Both the position numbers and the translations under genes were made by a program. The notes below the pieces were generated by a model. The model saw only the letters and a list, made by a program, of their open reading frames with translations. It ran no database searches and was not told where the DNA came from. From Hymenobacter sp. 15J16-1T3B (GTDB lineage: Bacteria > Bacteroidota > Bacteroidia > Cytophagales > Hymenobacteraceae): a stretch of 64,000 nt of DNA. Shown one piece after another: positions 24,828-31,912 of this stretch. The stretch lies in NCBI RefSeq assembly GCF_020711235.1, contig NZ_JAJFAV010000004.1, forward strand, positions 310,001-374,000, read 5' to 3'. Position 1 is the stretch's first letter; every line of letters starts with the position of its first letter.

Positions 24828-26639
24828 ATGCGGCTCACTCATGTAAGCCGGCATCACGTGGCTGCACTCATGCTAGTGGGGGCAGGGCTGCTAGGCTCGT
24901 GTACCACAGCCAACCACTGGCAGCAGGTTGGCCACGTGCGGCAGAGTTACATCATTCGCTACTGCAATGACAGTTTAGGAACTTGCCTTACCACCAACGG
25001 GGATTTCATCCTGCGTCAAGACCGCCGGGCCTTCACCCGGAAGGAGCGCCGCGTGGCCGCCAAAAAGCTGGGGGTAGCCGCGCGACAGTTCTTGCCCCTT
25101 TTCACGGGCACCACCAACGTACCTCCCTACTACCGCCTGCGGGCGGCTTTCATTCGGCACCGGCCAGGAAGCTGGTGGCTGACGGCGGGATTCACCGCTG
25201 TAGGGGCCGGACGGTTTGCCCGCAGCATAACCCAAGCGACGGAGTTGTCGAGGGAGTATGCCTACCAAGTGCCAAACAGAGATGGGTTCCTGTACTTAGT
25301 CGCGACGGAGGCTCCCGGCAAGAAAAATGAGGGTAAGCCTCTGGTTGATCGGGCTTTCGACATGGACATGGAATTCAACGCCTATGTCTTTCCCTCGGTA
25401 CAGCCCCGCGGTGACTCCACGCTGCTCAACGTGTCAGAGCAGGTGGACCAAGCCTTTTTGGCAAGTTCCGGCGGCAATTACCTGGCCCCGCTTATTGCGC
25501 TGCTCGACGCCCGCCGCAATCCGGCCCTGATCAACGACGCGTCGCAGCATCCGCTGTTGCAACAACTGTTAGTGCAGTATCATGCAATGGCGGGCAACCA
25601 GGATTCTGCCCGGTATTTCCGCTTGTGCAGCAAAAAGGCACTGCTGCGCACCAGCGTCCCGTTGCCCGCAGAACCGGATTTTCCTCATTCGTCGGTACCG
25701 CCGGCAATTGAATCGTTTCAGACCGAACCGGCGGTTCAGGACATTTTGCAGCGCGCTGCTTCCGCCAAGGCATTGCTTATCAACGAACACCATGGCTCGG
25801 CCCACCACCGGAGTCTGCTGGCAGCCCTGCTGCCTCAGGTCTATGCATTGGGTTACAGATACTTGGCTTTGGAAACCCTAAGCGACTCTGGTTTCAACGA
25901 ACGCGGTTTTCCGCTGATGTCTTCGGGCTTTTACACCCGCGAGCCAACATTTGCCAACCTGGTGCGCACCGCCCACCGCATTGGGTTCAAACTCGTTGGC
26001 TACGATGACATGCGTGCGGAAAACCGGGAGCTAAGTCAGGCCCAGCACTTGTTGCAGGCGCTGAAAACAGACCCCCAAGCTCGGGTAGTCGTGTATGGAG
26101 GCGGGCAGCATATGGAAGTCAGGCCAGGCACCCAGGCTGGAGCGCCGGGTGGGGCTAAAAAATGGATGGGCCAGTACTTGGCCGAGCTAAGTCAGTGGCC
26201 TCTGACCAGCGTCAATCAGACGTATCTGGAAGATGTTTCCTTGCCGGCCGTTGACTCGCTCCAGCCCGGAAGCGCTACTGCGCTGTACAAAATGGTAAAC
26301 AACCGTCGGGCCCCCTTAAGAGCGGTGCAGGACGTATATGTGCGTAATAAAATGATGGTCAGTTATTTACCGGTTCCTTACTTCGACCAAAGTCAAACTC
26401 CTTGGGTGAATCTACCCTTGCCTGCGCCCAGCAGCCAAGCCGCCGGGCGTCAGCGACAATTGATCCAGGTTTACCTAGCCCGTGAGCTTAACCGCTACCC
26501 CGATCCGGTGCCGGTTTATACCGCTGAGCTAACTCCTCGACAACAACAGCTGCATCTGAGACTCTGCCCTGGCCAGTACAGCTACAAAATCTATGACGAA
26601 GCGGCTGAGGTGATAACCGGAAATTGGAATATAGAATGA
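24828..26639 (+). CDS. Lipoprotein with C-terminal erythromycin-esterase/ChaN-like domain
   Basis: The start at the ATG 24828 gives a lipoprotein signal with lipobox LLGSC, for a 603-residue product. The N-terminal half (about 20-300) is not recognised and includes RRAFTRKERRVAAKKLGVAA and FDMDMEFNAYVFPS. The C-terminal half has INEHHGSAHHRSLLAALLP, YRYLALETLSDSG and VVVYGGGQHMEVRPG. This pattern (His-His, a conserved Glu after a strand, a late His) fits the EreA/ChaN/TIKI metal-dependent superfamily, which hydrolyses esters or peptides or binds haem. It lies 152 bases after hlyD, on the same strand. An immunity or product-processing role is inference. A longer TTG start at 24741 is less likely. 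Confidence 0.6.
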   Translation: MRLTHVSRHHVAALMLVGAGLLGSCTTANHWQQVGHVRQSYIIRYCNDSLGTCLTTNGDFILRQDRRAFTRKERRVAAKKLGVAARQFLPLFTGTTNVPPYYRLRAAFIRHRPGSWWLTAGFTAVGAGRFARSITQATELSREYAYQVPNRDGFLYLVATEAPGKKNEGKPLVDRAFDMDMEFNAYVFPSVQPRGDSTLLNVSEQVDQAFLASSGGNYLAPLIALLDARRNPALINDASQHPLLQQLLVQYHAMAGNQDSARYFRLCSKKALLRTSVPLPAEPDFPHSSVPPAIESFQTEPAVQDILQRAASAKALLINEHHGSAHHRSLLAALLPQVYALGYRYLALETLSDSGFNERGFPLMSSGFYTREPTFANLVRTAHRIGFKLVGYDDMRAENRELSQAQHLLQALKTDPQARVVVYGGGQHMEVRPGTQAGAPGGAKKWMGQYLAELSQWPLTSVNQTYLEDVSLPAVDSLQPGSATALYKMVNNRRAPLRAVQDVYVRNKMMVSYLPVPYFDQSQTPWVNLPLPAPSSQAAGRQRQLIQVYLARELNRYPDPVPVYTAELTPRQQQLHLRLCPGQYSYKIYDEAAEVITGNWNIE

Positions 26640-26640
26640 T

Positions 26641-26748
26641 ATGAAAGCTGAGATGAAAGAATTAGGGGTTAAGCAGAAAATATTTTTTCCATGTAAAACG
26701 GTTGCCTTTTGCAATGGCTCCTGTGATTATCGGAGTTGGGGCTTCTGA
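26641..26748 (+). CDS. Possible 35-residue Cys-containing small peptide
   Basis: An ATG begins one base after the lipoprotein stop and opens a 35-codon frame ending in TGA at 26746-26748. The peptide has a basic N-terminal half (MKAEMKELGVKQK) and three cysteines at 18, 24 and 28 (CKTVAFCNGSC). The close coupling resembles that of the 67-residue ORF further downstream in the island. The frame is short and the region AT-rich, so chance is possible. No family is recognised. Confidence 0.25.
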   Translation: MKAEMKELGVKQKIFFPCKTVAFCNGSCDYRSWGF

Positions 26749-27020
26749 AAGAGCTCGTTTAGTTACTCATTATGGAAATGTTTTAAAACAATGCCAGGTT
26801 CGGACAAAATAAAATTGTAACGACGAAATAGTTAATTATAAAAAATGCAGTAATGGTGCATTTAATTGCGTTGAAAATACTTGACGCAAAACAGAATTGC
26901 TATGTCTAAAATTTATGTTTAAAATATTTTTTATTAATTCTATTATTGGTCTTGATTTGCATGATTGCTTTGTACTAGTATTGCATCACTAGCAAGCCAG
27001 AGCAACGAAGCCGAGGTATT
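26749..27020. promoter_or_regulatory. AT-rich leader/promoter region of the precursor gene
   Basis: This is the most AT-rich stretch of the window and directly precedes the precursor gene. A near-consensus promoter is TTG at 26946-26948 with ttgctttg at 26965-26972 (one mismatch to TAnnTTTG, spacing 16). A purine-rich gaggt lies shortly before the ATG at 27021. No other gene is seen. Confidence 0.35.
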
Positions 27021-27209
27021 ATGCTACCAAAAAAAATTATGTTAAAGTTTGAAAACCTTAGCGAAGACAAATTCCAAAAGCTGTCCGAGGAAGAACAGAA
27101 CAACGTTCTCGGCGGTAAATTCGACAACGAAGGCGCTACGGCCGCTGACTTCACGAAATACAGCGACGGCAGCTGGGCCAAAGACGGCGAAGCCCAGTGG
27201 GATAACTAA
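27021..27209 (+). CDS. Double-glycine RiPP precursor peptide (probable graspetide precursor)
   Basis: The 62-residue peptide has an N-terminal acidic/amphipathic leader with ENLSEDKFQKLSEEEQNNVL ending in Gly31-Gly32. That is a classical double-glycine cleavage site for the C39 exporter. The 30-residue core (33-62) contains seven Asp/Glu and six Thr/Ser/Lys, including KFDNEGATAADFTKYSDG. This is the composition expected when an ATP-grasp ligase makes side-chain ester or amide links. No Cys is present. An alternative start at 27039 would shorten only the leader. It is followed by its own terminator, so it may be expressed at a higher level than the maturases. The ring pattern is unknown. Confidence 0.8.
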   Translation: MLPKKIMLKFENLSEDKFQKLSEEEQNNVLGGKFDNEGATAADFTKYSDGSWAKDGEAQWDN

Positions 27210-27221
27210 TATCCGCTGAAT

Positions 27222-27264
27222 AAAAAGGGCAAGACTTGTGGTTTGTACAGGTCTTGCCCTTTTT
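27222..27264 (+). terminator. Terminator directly after the precursor gene
   Basis: A perfect stem (aaaaagggcaagac at 27222-27235 with gtcttgcccttttt at 27251-27264) has a 15-base loop and a T-run. It begins 13 bases after the precursor stop and separates precursor from maturases. Confidence 0.88.
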
Positions 27265-27291
27265 ATATAACTTATTAATGCTTCAAATAGC

Positions 27292-27320
27292 GCTCAATCT
27301 AAATATTGCTTAGATTGAGC
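27292..27320. promoter_or_regulatory. 10-bp inverted repeat upstream of the ATP-grasp gene
   Basis: A perfect inverted repeat, gctcaatcta (27292-27301) and tagattgagc (27311-27320), with a nine-base AT-rich spacer. It has no T-tract and lies 40 bases before a -7 element. It could be an operator or an RNA hairpin. Confidence 0.5.
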
Positions 27321-27359
27321 TGAAAATGCTCTTGGTGGTGCTAGTTGTTATGTGTTTGA

Positions 27360-27367
27360 TAGATTTG
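27360..27367 (+). promoter_or_regulatory. -7 element (tagatttg) for the maturase operon
   Basis: An exact TAnnTTTG match 72 bases before the ATP-grasp ATG at 27440. TTG triplets occur at 27332 and 27345, but at non-ideal spacing. Confidence 0.5.
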
Positions 27368-27439
27368 AAAAATAGAGCAAGAAGTTGATGCTATTACTGA
27401 TAGTAATTTACGGTTAGGATACCGACACTTTTCTCAGCC

Positions 27440-28459
27440 ATGATCTTAATTCTAAGCACCAGTGGTGAATACACTACCGACATAGTAATCGATTGGCTAG
27501 ATGCCAAACAGCAACCTTGGATCAGGATCAATGACGATGACATTGCTGCAAGCCACGAAATCGTGGTAACGGAGGGCGTGTGCGAGGAGCCTGCAACGGG
27601 TACCGGGGGCCAGCCGGGAGGATTTACGGTTAACGGGGAGTGGGTAGCTCTGGAGAGCATCAAGACGGTCTGGTTCAGGAAGTATGGTTTCTATAGCACA
27701 GAGCATCTGATCAAGAAGTTAGAGACCAGCTACGGGGTCGACACGGCCATACATCTGCAGAGCGAGTACACGGCATTTGCACGGGCCTTTGCGGGTGCTT
27801 TTGATCATGGAGTCAAGTGGTTGACCGATCCATCGGTGCTGCCGATCAACAAAATTACTACGCTGCGTTTAGCAAAATCCTTGGGGTTGGACGTGCCCCG
27901 AACTTTGCTTACCAATTCGAAAGCCCAGGTGGAGGCTTTCGTAGCGCAAGTAGGACCGGTCATCACCAAGTGCACACGGGATATGTTCGGTATCAAATCC
28001 CGAGTCGATGAGGCTACTAATACCACATATTATTTTACGATGTATACGCAGCTGCTGACGGCAGAAATAATAACTCAGCTACCAGCGTATTTTTTGCCAT
28101 CTACCATTCAGGAGTACATTGATAAAGCCTTTGAGATACGATGCTTCTACCTGGACGGAGCAGTATACAGCATGGCCATCTTCTCGCAGGACCACGAACG
28201 AACAAAGCTGGACTTCCGGAAATACGATGTGCACAAGCCCAATCGGATGGTGCCCTTTGTTCTGCCCGCTGAGGTTTCGGACAAACTGTGTCAATTGATG
28301 ACGCGTCTGGGTTTGAATACCGGGTCGATTGACTTTATGGTGTCTGCTTCTGGAAAGTATTATTTCTTGGAAGTAAACCCCACAGGCCAGTTCGGTTTTT
28401 TGTCGACGGCCTGTAATTATGGGCTTGAAGAAAAAGTTGCAGATTACTTAATGAGGTAA
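27440..28459 (+). CDS. gwsG: ATP-grasp peptide maturase of a grasp-with-spasm system
   Basis: This 339-residue protein is a graspetide-type ATP-grasp ligase. The N-terminus MILILSTSGEYTTDIVIDWL and the WFRKYGFYS motif (about residue 77) match the grasp-with-spasm group. The ATP-grasp core includes VITKCTRDMFGI, QEYIDKAFEIRCFYLDG and, at the end, GSIDFMVSASGKYYFLEVNP with the Mg-binding Glu and Asn. Such enzymes use ATP to form ester or amide links between Asp/Glu and Thr/Ser/Lys side chains of a precursor core. It has its own -7 element. Two bases after its stop a small ORF starts, and then the SPASM maturase. The substrate is presumably the 62-residue precursor upstream. Confidence 0.85.
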   Translation: MILILSTSGEYTTDIVIDWLDAKQQPWIRINDDDIAASHEIVVTEGVCEEPATGTGGQPGGFTVNGEWVALESIKTVWFRKYGFYSTEHLIKKLETSYGVDTAIHLQSEYTAFARAFAGAFDHGVKWLTDPSVLPINKITTLRLAKSLGLDVPRTLLTNSKAQVEAFVAQVGPVITKCTRDMFGIKSRVDEATNTTYYFTMYTQLLTAEIITQLPAYFLPSTIQEYIDKAFEIRCFYLDGAVYSMAIFSQDHERTKLDFRKYDVHKPNRMVPFVLPAEVSDKLCQLMTRLGLNTGSIDFMVSASGKYYFLEVNPTGQFGFLSTACNYGLEEKVADYLMR

Positions 28460-28461
28460 GT

Positions 28462-28665
28462 ATGAACAAGGGCAATGAGCAATTTCGTAACAGGATAGGA
28501 AAGGACGGTCAGGAGGTTTTCCCGGTTGTTTATCATGTTATGGAAGAAATGCCAGGTGGCGACAAGAGTGACCGTGTAAAAAACAGGAGTGATTATTATA
28601 ATAATAATATATTTACACCGGTGTCTTTTAAGAAGGTAATTTCAAAAATTAAATTTTCATACTGA
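28462..28665 (+). CDS. 67-residue protein of unknown function between the two maturases
   Basis: This small ORF starts two bases after the ATP-grasp stop and ends one base before the SPASM maturase start, so translation coupling is almost certain. The protein has a hydrophilic N-terminus (MNKGNEQFRNRIGKDGQEVF), a middle VVYHVMEEMPGGDKSD with a Gly-Gly, then DYYNNN and a basic C-terminus (SFKKVISKIKFSY). It has no Cys and no membrane helix. The EVF...VMEEMPGGD part faintly recalls a motif of Bacteroidota TonB-like proteins, but this may be chance. It could be a second precursor, a leader-binding helper or a small accessory subunit. Confidence 0.6.
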   Translation: MNKGNEQFRNRIGKDGQEVFPVVYHVMEEMPGGDKSDRVKNRSDYYNNNIFTPVSFKKVISKIKFSY

Positions 28666-28666
28666 T

Positions 28667-29755
28667 ATGCTATTTGCGAAGCAGTTTGCTCCAGGCAATA
28701 CTTTTGAAGTGTATTTCAAATTATTCGCTTGCTGCCTGCCAGTGCGCGGAGCACAGCGCAGCGTTGTGTGTGATTTGCAAAGAGCCAGTTATGATTATAT
28801 TCCTAACGCGCTGCAAAGCATATTAGAGCAAGACCATCTGCTCTCGGTCGGAGAGGTGTTGAATAAGTATCCGACTCAGCACGCGGATACGATACTTGGG
28901 TATTTTGATTTTTTGGTGGAGAAAGAGTACGGGTTCTATACGCAGCAGCCCGAGCTTTTTCCGAAGATGAGCTTGGCGTATAACCATCCCAAGCTGATTA
29001 CCAATGCCATCCTCGACATCGGGGCGCAGAGTAAATACAACGTCTTGCGGGCCATTGCCCTGATTGAGCTGACTGGGTGCGAGCATCTGCAGGTGCGCAG
29101 CTTCGTAGCACTGACGGAAGGGTTTTTCCAGGAGTTGGATCAGCAAATCAAGACGTCGCGCTTTCGATCCATTGAAATTATAACGAAGCACAGCCCCGGG
29201 CTAAGCGAGGACTTCTGCCGACTTCTGTTGCAACAGAATCCGCGCATAAGTCAAATCATTGTACACTCTGCTCCGGACGAAAAACAGGAGTTTATTTACA
29301 ACGAGGTGAGCCAGTGCTTAATTCACGCCCGGGCTCCAATTGATTCGGAAGCTCACTGCGGCTACATCCATCCGGCGCTATTTTCGATTCACCTGTCGAC
29401 GTTTACCGAAGCGCAGCAATTTAATTCGTGTTTGAACCGCAAAATTGCCGTTGACCAGTTCGGAAACGTCAAAAATTGTCCGAGTCACGCGGCTTCCTAT
29501 GGCGCTGTAGACGACCAGGCCAGCTTACTGCCGATTGCGCAGCAGAAACGCTTCCAGGAAATATGGGGCGTGAGCAAGGACCAAATCAACGTCTGCCAAG
29601 ACTGCGAATTTCGTTACATCTGTACTGATTGTCGGGCCTACGTAGAGGCGGGCCCCCTTTCCAAACCGGCTAAGTGTACGTATGACCCTTACGCCGCTGC
29701 TTGGCAGCAGCCGCAGACTACAATGGCTAACCAAAGCCGCTTGGTGCCGGCGTAA
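28667..29755 (+). CDS. gwsS: SPASM-domain peptide maturase of a grasp-with-spasm system (no radical SAM motif)
   Basis: This 362-residue protein matches the SPASM-type partner of grasp-with-spasm ATP-grasp ligases. The N-terminus has YFKLFACCLPVRGAQRSVVC and DLQRASYDYIPNAL, typical of the group. The C-terminal SPASM-like part carries Cys255, Cys271, Cys310, Cys313, Cys319, Cys322 and Cys337 (VCQDCEFRYICTDC), able to bind an auxiliary Fe-S cluster. No CxxxCxxC radical SAM motif is present, so it is not expected to make a 5'-deoxyadenosyl radical. It probably helps the ATP-grasp enzyme or performs an unknown step. It is the last gene of the maturase operon and is followed by a hairpin. Confidence 0.83.
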   Translation: MLFAKQFAPGNTFEVYFKLFACCLPVRGAQRSVVCDLQRASYDYIPNALQSILEQDHLLSVGEVLNKYPTQHADTILGYFDFLVEKEYGFYTQQPELFPKMSLAYNHPKLITNAILDIGAQSKYNVLRAIALIELTGCEHLQVRSFVALTEGFFQELDQQIKTSRFRSIEIITKHSPGLSEDFCRLLLQQNPRISQIIVHSAPDEKQEFIYNEVSQCLIHARAPIDSEAHCGYIHPALFSIHLSTFTEAQQFNSCLNRKIAVDQFGNVKNCPSHAASYGAVDDQASLLPIAQQKRFQEIWGVSKDQINVCQDCEFRYICTDCRAYVEAGPLSKPAKCTYDPYAAAWQQPQTTMANQSRLVPA

Positions 29756-29776
29756 GCATGCCGCTGTTTGCCCTTC

Positions 29777-29812
29777 CCGCAACCCTGATCCGCTAGTAGA
29801 TCAGGGTTGCGG
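29777..29812 (+). terminator. Hairpin at the end of the peptide island
   Basis: A perfect 14-bp stem (29777-29790 with 29799-29812) and an eight-base loop begin 21 bases after the gwsS stop. No T-tract follows. Up to 29960 nothing else is seen except a possible taccttgc promoter-like element at 29932. Confidence 0.65.
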
Positions 29813-29960
29813 TCTGAAAGCGGGTGCGGACCAAGTTTTCTGGAAAGCAAGGAAACGCGAGGGAGGCGGCCAGCAAAGACCGGGCTGGGTAAGCAGCAGC
29901 AGAATCAGAATGGGGTAAAGTCAGCGGCTGCTACCTTGCCGGCTTCCGAGCCGCTCCGCT

Positions 29961-31163
29961 ATGCAGATACCCTTTACCCCCGTTGTGGTGCTCTTGCTAG
30001 CCGTGGTGGCGCAGGCCGTCTTTGCGGCCGGGCTGCTGTGGCTGGCCCCGCACAACCGCCGCCCCAACCGCCTGCTAGCCCTGCTCATGCTGGCCATTGC
30101 ACTCTGGATTCTAGATGGGTTTTTTCGCGCGGCCAACGTGTACGGGCAGAATGCCAACTGGTACTTCGCCCCGATTTACTACTCTTTCGCCTTCGGGCCG
30201 CTGCTCTACTTATACGTGCGCAGCCTCACCAACCACGCCTTCCGGTTGCGCCCGCGTCAGCTCTGGCACTTCGCGCCGGTGCTGCTGCAGGCCGGGCTCT
30301 ACGCCACGCTGCGCCTGACCGATTATCCCACGCGGCTCTGGTTTTGGGAGCACGTGCATCGGCCCTACACCTACCGCCTGGAGTTTATCGGCACTTGGCT
30401 GTCCTTGATGGTGTACTTAGCGCTGAGTCTGCGCCTGCTGCGCCAGTACCGCCGCTACCTCGACGACAACTTCTCCGAAACCTCCCAGCTGCGCCTGCGC
30501 TGGCTGCGCGTGTTGCTGGTGCTGCTGGCTGTCGTCAGCGCGCAGTGGCTGGTGGAGGTGGTGCTGCGTGAGTTTTTCGGCCTGTATTACCGCTACGACT
30601 ACTCCACCGAACTACTTGGCGCGGTGGTGTTCTGCATTGGCGTGGTAGGCCTGCGTCAGGCCGATATGCAGGCCGTGCATTTCGCCGCCGACGTTGAGCC
30701 ACTTGGCAAAGCACCCACCGCGCTGGTGTGGGCGACTGAAACCGCACCGCCAGCTGCGCCCGGTGGCCCGATGCCGGGCGCGGCCCGCAGCCAGGCCCAA
30801 GCTGCTGCGCGGCAGCAGCCGGCCGTTGATGCGCGGGTGCTGGAGCGCATCCGTCGGGCCTTGGAGGACGAGCAGCTCTTCCGCAACCCCACGCTCACCC
30901 TGGCCGAGCTGGCGGCTCACACCGACCTGCCCACTCGGCTAATTTCTTTTACCGTCAACCAGGGCTTCGGCAAGTCCTTCAACGACTTGGTCAACGGCTA
31001 CCGCGTGGCCGAGGTGCAGCGCCGCCTGACCCGCACCGACGACGCCCAGCGCCTGACCCTGCTCGGCATTGCCTTCGAGAGCGGGTTCAACTCCAAGACT
31101 ACCTTCAACCGCATTTTCAAGCAGGTTACCGGCGTGGCACCGAGCGAGTTTGGCAAGCAGTGA
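29961..31163 (+). CDS. Membrane-anchored AraC-family regulator
   Basis: The 400-residue protein has an N-terminal membrane sensor of about seven helices (residues about 8-235; e.g. VVVLLLAVVAQAVFAAGLLW and LLALLMLAIALWILDGFF). An Ala/Pro/Gln-rich linker follows. A C-terminal AraC DNA-binding domain spans about 300-400, with LTLAELAAHTDLPTRLISF as first helix-turn-helix and LLGIAFESGFNSKTTFNRIF as second, ending VTGVAPSEF. It is a one-component membrane-linked transcription factor, common in Bacteroidota. It lies directly downstream of the peptide island on the same strand, after a hairpin. A link to the island is possible but not shown. Confidence 0.9.
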   Translation: MQIPFTPVVVLLLAVVAQAVFAAGLLWLAPHNRRPNRLLALLMLAIALWILDGFFRAANVYGQNANWYFAPIYYSFAFGPLLYLYVRSLTNHAFRLRPRQLWHFAPVLLQAGLYATLRLTDYPTRLWFWEHVHRPYTYRLEFIGTWLSLMVYLALSLRLLRQYRRYLDDNFSETSQLRLRWLRVLLVLLAVVSAQWLVEVVLREFFGLYYRYDYSTELLGAVVFCIGVVGLRQADMQAVHFAADVEPLGKAPTALVWATETAPPAAPGGPMPGAARSQAQAAARQQPAVDARVLERIRRALEDEQLFRNPTLTLAELAAHTDLPTRLISFTVNQGFGKSFNDLVNGYRVAEVQRRLTRTDDAQRLTLLGIAFESGFNSKTTFNRIFKQVTGVAPSEFGKQ

Positions 31164-31204
31164 GTGGATGACGTTCAGGGTTATCCGCTCACCACCAGCT
31201 ACAG

Positions 31205-31226
31205 GTCCCAAAATATGTTTTGGGAC
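31205..31226. terminator. Short hairpin after the AraC gene
   Basis: A perfect nine-bp stem (gtcccaaaa / ttttgggac) with a tetraloop starts 41 bases after the stop. It may be a terminator or an operator for the next gene. Confidence 0.45.
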
Positions 31227-31308
31227 GTTCCACTTCCGCCGCTGGGGCGCTTCGGGCTGGCTGAGCGGGCACTTTTGGGTCGTTGTTTAACCCCAATCGA
31301 ACCCGCTC

Positions 31309-31872
31309 ATGAAGCACCTGATTTTCATCCTGCTGCCCGCCTGGGGCCTGCTCTTAGGGCAGTGCGCCCAAGCCCAAACCACGCCCGCCACCCCGGCCGC
31401 CAGCGGCTGGACCGACCACTCGCGCGTCCTGCCCGACAAGCTGCGCCGCGTGCCGGTGGGCCTCTCGCTCTGGCACGCTCCCAACCCCAACTACCCCGAG
31501 CCCAACCCTGAGCGGCCCGGCGGCTACGTGTGGAAGCACCAGACCACGGTGCGCGCTGACGTGGCCGACCTGGAAATCGTGGAGTGCGGTAGCTTTATCT
31601 GGTACAGCGCCGCTGGCTGGCAGCAAAATATGCGCGAGACGCCCGCTGAGTTTGCCGAGCTGTTTCAGTGCCCCGGTGGCCGCCTGCAGCAGGGCCGCAG
31701 CTACACTTTCCCCCGCAATTACCGCTACGCCGACAGCGCCCAGCGCCTTTACGGCGGTGATGCGCTCTGGTACATCTTGGCCAAGGACAAACAGGGCCGC
31801 CTTTACAAGGGCATGGGCCTGATCGAAACCGAAGCCGACGTACAGCCGGCTGCGCCTACCGCCGGCCGCTAG
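31309..31872 (+). CDS. Exported hypothetical protein
   Basis: The 187-residue protein has a signal peptide (MKHLIFILLPAWGLLLGQCAQAQ). The mature domain has ADVADLEIVECGSFIWYSAAGWQQN and RSYTFPRNYRYADSAQRLYGGDALWYI. It is rich in aromatic residues and probably a small beta-sandwich in the periplasm. I do not recognise a family. It is followed by a YceI-like gene on the same strand 40 bases later and may share its transcript. Confidence 0.65.
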   Translation: MKHLIFILLPAWGLLLGQCAQAQTTPATPAASGWTDHSRVLPDKLRRVPVGLSLWHAPNPNYPEPNPERPGGYVWKHQTTVRADVADLEIVECGSFIWYSAAGWQQNMRETPAEFAELFQCPGGRLQQGRSYTFPRNYRYADSAQRLYGGDALWYILAKDKQGRLYKGMGLIETEADVQPAAPTAGR

Positions 31873-31912
31873 GCAGCTTCCTGTTTTCCGTCAGCCTTAT
31901 TCCGTGCTCGTC

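Noticed and set aside
28667-29755. Canonical radical SAM/SPASM peptide maturase
   Set aside because: No CxxxCxxC motif is present; only the SPASM-type cysteines are conserved.
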